Below are positions 43,506 to 52,345 of a DNA stretch of 64,000 nucleotides, in pieces. Position 1 is the stretch's first letter. Each line of letters begins with the position of its first letter. Origin of the DNA: Rhodobacter sp. (lineage in GTDB: Bacteria; Pseudomonadota; Alphaproteobacteria; Rhodobacterales; Rhodobacteraceae); assembly GCA_020637595.1 (NCBI GenBank), contig JACKKE010000001.1, forward strand, positions 434,001 through 498,000, given 5' to 3'. The position numbers and the translations under genes were made by a program. Below the pieces are notes generated by a model. It did no database searches and was not told where the DNA came from. It worked only from the letters and a program-made list of their open reading frames with translations.

Positions 43506-44698
43506 GGCGGAAGGCCAGCGCCTTGAGGTATCCGCTTTCTGCCAGTTGCGGCAACATCGGGTGGTCGGGCCCGGCAAACCCGGTGTGGATCAGCTGCGCA
43601 CGCCGCCCGCCCTTGCCGACGCCGCGCGTGCAGGCCGCGCGGAACTGCGCCAGATCGGCCGCATGCGAGCACGAGCACAGCACCAGATAGCCCCCCGGCG
43701 CAACCAGCGGCGCAGCCATCCGCGCCACGCGCTCATAGGCCCTGAGGCCGGCGTCCAGCGCGCCCTTGTGCGGGGCAAAGGCCGGCGGGTCGCAGACCAC
43801 CAGCTCGAACCGCGCGCTTTCCTCGGCCAGCGCCGCCAGCGCCTCGAACGCATCGGCTTCGCGCACCGCAAAGCGATCACCCAGCCCCGAGGCCCGCGCC
43901 CCGGCCTCGGCCAGGTCCAGCGCCGCGGTCGAGCCATCGACCGCCAACGCGCTGGTGGCCCCATTGGCCAGCGCCGCCAGCCCGAAGCCGCCGACATGGC
44001 TGAATACGTCCAGAACCCGCCCGCCCCGGCCCAGCCGCGCGGCAAAGGCGTGGTTGTCGCGCTGGTCAAAGAACAGCCCGGTTTTCTGCCCGCCCAGCAG
44101 ATCTGCCATATAGGTTGCGCCATTCATCGGCACCGGCACCGGGCCGTCCAGCCCACCGGTCAGCACCACGGTTTCCTCGGCCAGCCCTTCGAGGCCCCGC
44201 GACCGTCCGGTGCCGTTCTTGATCACCGTCGTCACCCCGGTCACCGCCACCAGCGCCGTAACCAGCGCGTCCAGATGCGCCTCGGCCCAGGCAGCGTTCG
44301 GCTGCACCACCGCCGCCGCACCGAACCCGGTCGATGACCACGCCGGGCAGCCCGTCGGCCTCGGCATGCACCAGCCGATAGAACGGCGCCTCATAGAGCC
44401 GCTCGCAGCGCAGCGCCCGCGTCAGCCGCTCGGCCAGCCAGTCTACATTGACCTCGGCCTCGGGGTCGCGGTCGATCATCCGGGCGACGATCTTGGATTT
44501 CACGTTGACCGTGACCAGCCCCAGCGGCCGGCGCTCGGCATCCTCGAGCACGGCCAGCGCGCCCGGCTCCAGCCCCTGCGTGCGCCGGTCCAGCACCAGT
44601 TCATCGGCATAGACCCAAGGGAAGCCGTGGCGCAGCGCGCGGACCTCGGCCTTGGGGCGCAGGCGCACGACCGGGCGGCGGGGGGATTCAACGGACAT
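43498..44698 (-). pseudogene. RlmI-like RNA methyltransferase, frameshifted
   Basis: A PUA plus class I SAM methyltransferase of the RlmI/RSP_2647 type: start ATG 44698, PUA about residues 10-75 (LRHGFPWVYADELVLDRR), catalytic domain with DVFSHVGGFGLAALANGA (motif I) and the C-terminal SCSHA segment with its Cys. It is split: the first frame runs to VVIDR and the second continues FGAAAVVQPNAAW. Removing one C from the CCC run at 44326-44328 joins them (VVID-R-FGAAAVVQ). Either a real +1 lesion, or a homopolymer sequencing error, is possible. No slippery-site signature for programmed shifting was seen. Confidence 0.85.
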
Positions 44699-44821
44699 CG
44701 GCGGGTTCCCTGACTGTGATCCCCTCTCCTAGCGCCCCGCCCGCCCGTGCGGAAGGCCAAAGCGACACCGCCCCGCACCGGGAAGTCCCGGGCGGGGCGG
44801 CGTGTCGCGGTGGCGCGAAGC

Positions 44822-44989
44822 TTAGGCGGTGTGGGCGGCCGCGTTGCGGTGCAGACGCGCCGAAATGCTGCGCAGCAGCGATTTCACCATGTCAGCCATC
44901 GCACGGGCCTGCATCGCGCGGGCCTGACGCTCGATTTCGAAAGCGTCCAACTGGCTGACAAACTGATAGTTTTCCTGATCTGCGTTCAT
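44822..44989 (-). CDS. 55-residue basic helical protein
   Basis: From ATG 44989 with AAGGA upstream: MNADQENYQFVSQLDAFEIERQARAMQARAMADMVKSLLRSISARL and a short tail. Amphipathic, Ala/Arg-rich, resembling the small DUF1127-like proteins of Rhodobacterales. A minus-strand promoter lies upstream: TTGGCG then 17 bp and ATATCT in the 45030-45070 area. The function is unknown; related small proteins are linked to RNA metabolism. Confidence 0.75.
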   Translation of the reverse strand: MNADQENYQFVSQLDAFEIERQARAMQARAMADMVKSLLRSISARLHRNAAAHTA

Positions 44990-45127
44990 TGCTCGGTATC
45001 CTTTTTGTCATTCGGGGCGGACCCCTCTCATGCCTGCAAAGATATGCCGCACTGCAGCGTTCCGCCAAGAGCCGTTTGCACAAAGCCGCGTTGCACAAGG
45101 CGCAAGGCTCTGCCAGTCGCTTGAAGA

Positions 45128-45139
45128 GTTAGCGATAAC
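45128..45139. promoter_or_regulatory. Candidate LacI-family operator of edd
   Basis: GTTAGCGATAAC is a near-palindrome with the central CG and the GTTA/TAAC arms typical of LacI-family operators. It lies 38 bp before the edd start, overlapping where the promoter would be. No LacI-type gene is in the window, so the regulator is unknown. Confidence 0.5.
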
Positions 45140-45176
45140 GATGTAAAGCCCTGACTATCCCTGCACGAGACCCGAC

Positions 45177-46982
<1,806 letters not shown>

Positions 46983-46996
46983 CCCCGCAGCAATCC

Positions 46997-47024
46997 CGCA
47001 GCACAGGCCCCGCAGCACAGGCCC
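46997..47024. repeat. 14-bp direct repeat after edd
   Basis: CCGCAGCACAGGCC at 46997-47010 is followed immediately by an identical copy at 47011-47024. Confidence 0.75.
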
Positions 47025-47039
47025 ATCGTCCCACACCGC

Positions 47040-47106
47040 CCCATCTTTGCGTCGAAAATATCCTGGGGGGTGAATTCGCGCAGCGAAGAGGGGGGCAAAG
47101 CCCCCC
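47040..47106 (+). repeat. Dispersed composite element type B, copy 3
   Basis: CCCATCTTTGCGTC-GA-AAATATCCTGGGGGGTG, then hairpin TTCGC-GCA-GCGAA (47075-47087), then hairpin GGGGGGC-AAA-GCCCCCC (47090-47106). It is the inverted counterpart of copy 1 at 23171. It lies 57 bp after the edd stop. Confidence 0.85.
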
Positions 47107-47109
47107 TGC

Positions 47110-47200
47110 CCCACGCAGTGGGAAAAAAGCGCCCCACGCAGTGGACAAGACCGGCCCCGCGCAGCGGCCGGATCGCCCGAGGAGGACGCGCGTCAGCGCG
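47110..47200. repeat. Hairpin array with CGCAG cores
   Basis: After the type B element, further short dyads follow: CCCAC-GCA-GTGGG (47110-47122), CCAC-GCA-GTGG (47134-47144), CCGGCC...GGCCGG (47151-47171, GCA in the loop) and CGCGC-GTCA-GCGCG (47187-47200). The repeated GCA triloop is striking. Confidence 0.65.
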
Positions 47201-47226
47201 GCGGACGAGGGCGAAACCCCCGCCCC

Positions 47227-48000
47227 TCAGACCAACCCGGTGGCATAGCGCCGTTCGAGCCAGCGGAACCCCAGTGCGATCAACCCGGCGATCGCCATGT
47301 AGACCAGCGCCAGCAGCAAGAGCGGCTCGTAGATGATGAAGGTGTCCTGCCGCACCCGGCTGGCGACCGAATAGATCTCGATCACCGTGATCGTGGCCAC
47401 CAGCGGCGTCGCCTTCAGCTGCAGCACCGTCTCGCCACCCAGGGTCGGCAGCGCCCGCGCCATCGCCTGCGGCAGCCAGATCCGCCGCAGCACCGACCAG
47501 CGGCTGAACCCATAGGCGCGCGCCGCCTCCAGCTGGCCGTGCGGCACCGATTTGAACGCGCCGCGCATCACCTCGCCCTCGTATCCGGCATAGGACAGCG
47601 ACAGCGCCAGCAGCGCATAGGGCCAGGCCTGCCGCAGATAGGGCCACAGATCCGACTGCCGGATCCAGGGGTATTGCGGAAACAGGCTGCCCAGCCCGTA
47701 GTAGATCAGCCAGATCTGCAGCAGCAGCGGCGTGCCCCGCACCACCGTGCAGAACCAGCGCGCCGGCGCCGCCAGCCAGACCGGACCCGCCGCCTGCGCC
47801 AGCCCCAGCGGCACCGCCAGCAGAAAGCCGATCAGCGTCGACAGAACCAGCAGCCACAGGGTCCGCCAGAGCCCCGCCAGCCCCAGTTCCCAATACCGTG
47901 GGATCCAGTCCCAGCGCAGCGTCATGCCAGCCCAGACCACCAGCGCCAGCGCCAGCGCGAGCAGCCCCAGCCGGTGCGGTTGCAGCAGCGCCCGGATCAT
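47227..48000 (-). CDS. Polar amino acid ABC transporter permease (HisM/ArtM type)
   Basis: 257 residues from ATG 48000. Five membrane helices and the EAA loop (EAARAYGFSRWSVLRRIWLPQAMARALPTLGGETVLQLKATPLVATITVIEI) of His/Arg/Glu-type importers. It overlaps the second permease by 4 bp and both follow the binding-protein gene. The ATP-binding subunit is absent in this operon. Confidence 0.9.
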   Translation of the reverse strand: MIRALLQPHRLGLLALALALVVWAGMTLRWDWIPRYWELGLAGLWRTLWLLVLSTLIGFLLAVPLGLAQAAGPVWLAAPARWFCTVVRGTPLLLQIWLIYYGLGSLFPQYPWIRQSDLWPYLRQAWPYALLALSLSYAGYEGEVMRGAFKSVPHGQLEAARAYGFSRWSVLRRIWLPQAMARALPTLGGETVLQLKATPLVATITVIEIYSVASRVRQDTFIIYEPLLLLALVYMAIAGLIALGFRWLERRYATGLV

Positions 48001-48746
48001 GCCCGCGCCCCCGCCTGTCCGCGCCGGAAATGCGCCTCGATCCAGCTGAACACCTTGCCGGAAATCAGTGTCATCAGCAGATAGATTGCGCCCGAGGCCA
48101 GGAAGAAGGTAAAATAGGCCCGCGTCGACGAGGCCGCCTGCCGGGTTTCCAGCGTCAACTCGCTGAACCCGACGATCGCCAGCAGGGCGGTGTCCTTGGT
48201 GGCGATCAGCCACAGGTTCGACAGACCCGGCAGCGCCAGCGGCAGCATCGCCGGAAAGGTCACCCGGCGAAAGGTCTGAACCCGGCTCATGCCATAGGCC
48301 CGGGCGGCCTCGATCTGGCCGCGTGGCACCGACTGGATCGCGCCCCGCAGCACCTCGGTCGCATAGGCCCCCTGCACGATCCCCAGAACGCCGATTCCCG
48401 CCGCCAGACCGGAAATCTCGATCGGGCGATAGCCGAAGGCGCGCAGCGCCTGGTTCAGCAGATCGGTGCCGGCGTAATAGAGCAGCAGGATCAGGATCAG
48501 CTCGGGCACCGCGCGCACCACGGTGGTATAGACCGCCAGCAGATCCCGCGCGACCGGCCCGCCGCCCAGCTTGCCCAGGGCACCGCCGACCCCGATCACG
48601 CAGCCCAGTGAAAACGCCCCGAAGGCGATGATCAGCGAGCTCGCCGCGCCCCGCAGCAGGTTGCCACCCCAGCCCGGCGGTTCCAGAGCCAGCAGCGCGG
48701 CCGAGGCTTCAAGCCCCGGCCACAGCTGGGTCAGCCACTCGGGCAC
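47997..48746 (-). CDS. Polar amino acid ABC transporter permease (HisQ/ArtQ type)
   Basis: 249 residues from GTG 48746 (MPEWLTQLWPGLEASAALLALEPPGWGGN). EAA motif EAARAYGMSRVQTFRRVTFPAMLPLALPGLSNLWLIATKDTALLAIVGFSEL. Starts 3 bp after the binding-protein stop. Pairs with the permease that overlaps it. Confidence 0.9.
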   Translation of the reverse strand: MPEWLTQLWPGLEASAALLALEPPGWGGNLLRGAASSLIIAFGAFSLGCVIGVGGALGKLGGGPVARDLLAVYTTVVRAVPELILILLLYYAGTDLLNQALRAFGYRPIEISGLAAGIGVLGIVQGAYATEVLRGAIQSVPRGQIEAARAYGMSRVQTFRRVTFPAMLPLALPGLSNLWLIATKDTALLAIVGFSELTLETRQAASSTRAYFTFFLASGAIYLLMTLISGKVFSWIEAHFRRGQAGARA

Positions 48747-48749
48747 CCG

Positions 48750-49514
48750 TTAGTGACCGTAGATCGAGGTCGCGAAATACCGCGCCGTGATCTCGTCATA
48801 GGTGCCGTCCGCGAGGATCGCCGCGATGCCGCGGTTGAAGGCTTCGCGCAGCGCGTCGTCGCCCTTGCGCACGCCCACGCCGACCCCCGATCCGAGGATC
48901 GATTCATCCATCGCCACGGTGCCCTTGACCTCGCAGCAGGCACCCGCGTCGCTGCTCAGGAAATCGTCCATTGCCAGGCTGTCGGCCTGGGTGGCGTCGA
49001 TCCGCCCGGCTGCGAGATCCTGGTTGGCCTCGTCCTGGGTCTGATAGGTGCGGATTTCGGTCTGGCCCTCGAAATAGGCCTGGGCATAGGCTTGGTGGAT
49101 GGTCGACACCTGCACGCCCAGAACATGACCGGCCAGCCCCTCGGGGGTCGCGTCCATCGCCATGTCGCGCTGCCCGACGATCACCGTCGGCGTGTTGTAG
49201 TAGGGATCCGAGAAGTCGATGGTCTGCAGGCGGTCCTCGGTGATCGACATCGAGGCCATGATCGCGTCGATCCGCCCCGAGACCAGCGCCGGGATGATGC
49301 CGTCCCAGGCGGTCGGCGTCAGTTCGCAGTCGAGTTCGGCGGCGGCGCAGACCGCCTCCATGATCTCGACTTCCCAACCGACCCAGTTGCCGGCCGCATC
49401 GGGGGACGCAAAGGGCGGATAGGGTTCGGCGGCAACACCCACCCGCACCGGATCGGCGGCGGCTGCGCCGGCCAGGAGGGCCAGCGCCGAGGCGGTCAGG
49501 ATCAGTTTCTTCAT
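48750..49514 (-). CDS. Periplasmic amino acid-binding protein (HisJ/ArtJ family)
   Basis: 254 residues with a signal peptide (MKKLILTASALALLAGAAAA). The bilobed family-3 fold shows VRVGVAAEPYPPFASPDAAGNWVGWEVEIMEAVCAAAELDCELTPTAWDGIIPALVSGRIDAIMASMSITEDRLQTIDFSDPYY. The cysteines at CAAAELDC match the HisJ disulfide region; ACCEVKG adds a further pair. The downstream genes on the other strand suggest arginine, methylarginine or related guanidino compounds as the ligand. Divergent promoter region shared with the guanidino hydrolase. Confidence 0.92.
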   Translation of the reverse strand: MKKLILTASALALLAGAAAADPVRVGVAAEPYPPFASPDAAGNWVGWEVEIMEAVCAAAELDCELTPTAWDGIIPALVSGRIDAIMASMSITEDRLQTIDFSDPYYNTPTVIVGQRDMAMDATPEGLAGHVLGVQVSTIHQAYAQAYFEGQTEIRTYQTQDEANQDLAAGRIDATQADSLAMDDFLSSDAGACCEVKGTVAMDESILGSGVGVGVRKGDDALREAFNRGIAAILADGTYDEITARYFATSIYGH

Positions 49515-49605
49515 GGTGGTCTCTCCTGTTGCATGAGCGCCTTTGGCGCCTGTTATATGCTCAGCCTATGCGGCGTTCGCCGGCTTTGCACGTCTTAATT
49601 CAGGC

Positions 49606-49648
49606 TTGTAGAAGGTCAGTTTCCTCGCAATTATGCAACTGTATAATT
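49606..49648 (+). promoter_or_regulatory. Promoter with overlapping palindrome (candidate TetR operator)
   Basis: TTGTAG (49606-49611), 17 bp, AATTAT (49629-49634). The 20-bp near-palindrome AATTATGCAACTGTATAATT (49629-49648, 8 of 10 arm positions matching) covers the -10 and the expected start site. The TetR gene two genes downstream is the obvious candidate to bind it. The leader to the ATG at 49661 is about 20 nt and includes AGGAG. Confidence 0.6.
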
Positions 49649-49660
49649 CAGGAGCACGGC

Positions 49661-50539
49661 ATGGCATACGGTGCAGAAGATCGCGGCAAACCACTGGCGC
49701 GGGTGATGATGCGCGCGCCGGGTCCGGCGATGGCCGCGGCAGACCCTGCCGCCTGGCACTATGGCCCGGGATTCGATCCCGCCCGCGCCGAAGCCCAGCA
49801 CGCGGCCCTGGCGGGCATCGTCGCGGATTCGGGCGCGCGGATCCATTGGATTCCGTCGGCCGCAGACGGGCTGTCGGATGCGGTTTTCGTGCAGGATCCC
49901 TCCTTTGTCACCCGGGCCGGGGCGGTGGTGCTGAACATGGGCAAACCGCTGCGCCGGGGCGAGCCCGCGCTGCATGTCGCCGCCTATGAGGCGCTGGGGG
50001 TTCCGGTGATCGGCCAGCTGACCGGCGATGCCACCGCCGAATCCGGCGACATGGTCTGGATCGACCCACAGACCCTGGCCGTCGGCCGCGGCGCGCGCAC
50101 CAACCAGGCCGGGATCGACGCGCTGACGGGGATCCTCGCGCCGCATGGCATCCGGGTTTTGGCCTATGACCTGCCCTATTGGACCGGGCCCGAGGCCTGC
50201 CTGCATCTGATGTCGCTGATCTCGCCGCTGGCGCCGAAAATGGCGCTGATCCACGCACCGCTGATGCCCTATGCCCTCTGGGCCGATCTGACCGCGCGGG
50301 GATGGACGTTGCTGCACGCCCCCGAGGATGAATTCGCGGCCTCGAACGGGCTCAGCCTGAACGTGCTGATGCTGGCGCCGCAGGACGTGGTGATGGTCGC
50401 GGGTTTCCCCAAGACCCGGGCGCTGATGGAGGCCCACGGCTGCCGGGTGCAGGTGTTCGAGGGCGACGCCCTGTGCATCGCCTGCGAGGGCGGGCCGACC
50501 TGCCTGACCCGGCCCGTGCTGCGTGCGGATCACCGATGA
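49661..50539 (+). CDS. Dimethylarginine dimethylaminohydrolase/arginine deiminase-family enzyme
   Basis: 292 residues, ATG 49661 with AGGAG upstream. Guanidino-modifying enzyme fold: DAVFVQDPSFVT, the Glu in TAESGDMVW, RGARTNQAGID, the catalytic His in EACLHLMSLISPL and the Cys in CIACEGGPTCLTRPVLR. This would hydrolyse arginine or methylated arginine to citrulline plus ammonia or an amine. DDAH versus deiminase is undecided; the context (binding protein, TetR, aminotransferase and 2-ketoarginine decarboxylase) makes a guanidino substrate likely. The stop overlaps the TetR start by 4 bp. Confidence 0.8.
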   Translation: MAYGAEDRGKPLARVMMRAPGPAMAAADPAAWHYGPGFDPARAEAQHAALAGIVADSGARIHWIPSAADGLSDAVFVQDPSFVTRAGAVVLNMGKPLRRGEPALHVAAYEALGVPVIGQLTGDATAESGDMVWIDPQTLAVGRGARTNQAGIDALTGILAPHGIRVLAYDLPYWTGPEACLHLMSLISPLAPKMALIHAPLMPYALWADLTARGWTLLHAPEDEFAASNGLSLNVLMLAPQDVVMVAGFPKTRALMEAHGCRVQVFEGDALCIACEGGPTCLTRPVLRADHR

Positions 50540-51165
50540 CCAACATCCGCCGCCCCTATGTCCGTGCCGGCGAAGAAACGCGCCGCAGCGCGCTGATCGA
50601 CGCCACGCTGGACCTGATCGCCGAGGGCGGTCCGCAGGCCGCAACGGTGCGCGCCATCGCCCTGCGCGCGGGCGTCACCCCCGGGTTGATCCGGCACTAT
50701 TTCGCCACCAAGGAGGATCTGGTCGCCGCGGCGCATGGCGTGCTGATGGCCGGGCTGACCGAGGCGGCGGCAGCGCGGCTCGACGAATTGCCCGACGACC
50801 CGCTGACCCGGCTGGCGGGGTTCGTCGCGGCTTCGGTCTCGCCGCCGGTGACGGATCCGCGCGCGGTGGCGCTCTGGGCGGCCTCGATGCATCTGGTGCC
50901 ACGCGACCCGGCGATGCGGGCGGTGCACGAATCGACCTATCTGGCGTTCCGCGACAGGCTGCAGCGGCTGATCGCGGCGGCGCTGGCGCAGGCCGGCCGC
51001 CCGGCCGACGAGGCCCGAAATCTGGCGATCGCCGGCAATGCCCTGCTGGACGGTCTGTGGATCGAGGCGGGCGCCCTGCCCGATCATTTCACCGCCGATG
51101 AGCTGAAATCCATTGCACTTGGCGCCTTCTCGCGCCTACTCACACTGGAACTCCCCGAGGTCTGA
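50536..51165 (+). CDS. TetR-family regulator
   Basis: 209 residues from ATG 50536, which overlaps the preceding stop (ATGA). N-terminal HTH (RRSALIDATLDLIAEGGPQAATVRAIALRAGVTPGLIRHYFATKEDLVAAA), BetI-like; the C-terminal domain is helical with MHLVPRDPAMRAVHE. Co-transcribed with the genes it probably controls. Confidence 0.9.
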   Translation: MTNIRRPYVRAGEETRRSALIDATLDLIAEGGPQAATVRAIALRAGVTPGLIRHYFATKEDLVAAAHGVLMAGLTEAAAARLDELPDDPLTRLAGFVAASVSPPVTDPRAVALWAASMHLVPRDPAMRAVHESTYLAFRDRLQRLIAAALAQAGRPADEARNLAIAGNALLDGLWIEAGALPDHFTADELKSIALGAFSRLLTLELPEV

Positions 51166-51166
51166 C

Positions 51167-52345
51167 ATGAAGTATGCCGCCGTCACGGAACAGCTCGCCG
51201 GTCTGGGCTCGGACAAATGGGCGCTCAGCATCGCCGCCTCGGCGCGCATCGCCGCCGGGCAGCCGGTGATCAACCTGACCATCGGCGAACCCGATGTCGG
51301 CACGCCGCAGGATCTGATCGACACCGCCTGCGCTGCGATGCAGGCCGGGCGCACCGGATATTCCAACGGGCGTGGCGAGGCCTCACTGCTCGACGCGCTG
51401 TCGGCGCGCTATACCCGCCGGCTGAACCGGCCCTTTGGCCGCGACCGTTTCCTGTGCCTGCCTGGCACCCAGACCTCACTTTACGTCGCGCTGAACGCGA
51501 TGTGCGATGCGGGCAGCGAGGTGATCCTGGGCGATCCGCTCTATGCCACCTACGAAGGGCTGGTGCGCTCGTCCGGCGCGGTGCCCGTGCATGTGCCGCT
51601 GCACCCCGAACACGGGTTTCGCCTGCAGGCCGCCGATGTCGCCGAGGCGATCACCGAGCAGACGCGGGTGATCTTCCTCAACACCCCGCACAACCCGACC
51701 GGCGCGATCCTGCGCCCCGAGGAACTGGCGGCGATCGGTGCGCTGGCGCGCGAGCACGACCTGTGGATCCTCTCGGACGAGGTCTATGGCGATCTGACCC
51801 ATGACGGGCGGCCGTTCACCTCGGCGCTGACCGATCCCGCGTTCGAGGAGCGCACGGTGGTCACGGCCTCGATCTCGAAAAGCCACGCCGCGCCCGGGTT
51901 CCGGTCGGGCTGGCTGGCCGGGCCCGCCGACTTCACCCGCCGGGCGCTGCCCCTGTCCGAAACGATGCTGTTCGGCTCGCAACCCTTCATCGCCGACATG
52001 ACCGCGCGCGCCGTGTCCGGCCCGCCGGTGCTGGCCCAGCAGATGGCGGCGCGGATGGCGCGGCGCGCGGGGATCATCCACGCGGCCCTCGACGGGGTTG
52101 CCGGGCTGCGCGTCCTGCGCCCCGAGGCCGGGATGTTCGCGCTGCTCGACATCCGTGCGCTGTCGGCCGATTCCCAGGCCTTTGCGCTCGCGCTGCTCGA
52201 GGCGACCGATGTTGCGGTGATGCCCGGCGCATCCTTCGGCACAGCCTTCGAGGGCTGGCTGAGACTGGCGCTGAACGCCTCGGATGCCGACACCGCCGAG
52301 GCCTGCAGCCGCATCGCCGCCCACGCGAGCCGGTTGGCCGTATGA
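51167..52345 (+). CDS. aruH: PLP aminotransferase, probably arginine transaminase (AruH-like)
   Basis: 392 residues from ATG 51167. Class I fold: INLTIGEPDVGTPQDLID, NTPHNPTGAILRPEELAA, LWILSDEVYGDLTHDG, and the PLP lysine in TASISKSHAAPGFRSGW. The next gene encodes an AruI-type 2-ketoarginine decarboxylase, so by the Pseudomonas arginine transaminase pathway (AruH, arginine plus pyruvate to 2-ketoarginine plus alanine) it is a good candidate. The exact amino-acid substrate, including methylated arginine, is inference. Overlaps aruI by 4 bp. Confidence 0.75.
   Translation: MKYAAVTEQLAGLGSDKWALSIAASARIAAGQPVINLTIGEPDVGTPQDLIDTACAAMQAGRTGYSNGRGEASLLDALSARYTRRLNRPFGRDRFLCLPGTQTSLYVALNAMCDAGSEVILGDPLYATYEGLVRSSGAVPVHVPLHPEHGFRLQAADVAEAITEQTRVIFLNTPHNPTGAILRPEELAAIGALAREHDLWILSDEVYGDLTHDGRPFTSALTDPAFEERTVVTASISKSHAAPGFRSGWLAGPADFTRRALPLSETMLFGSQPFIADMTARAVSGPPVLAQQMAARMARRAGIIHAALDGVAGLRVLRPEAGMFALLDIRALSADSQAFALALLEATDVAVMPGASFGTAFEGWLRLALNASDADTAEACSRIAAHASRLAV

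Noticed and set aside
44892..45098. 68-codon minus frame overlapping the 55-residue gene
   Set aside because: The other frame has a ribosome-binding site and an amphipathic helical sequence; this one is Arg/Cys-rich and lacks both.
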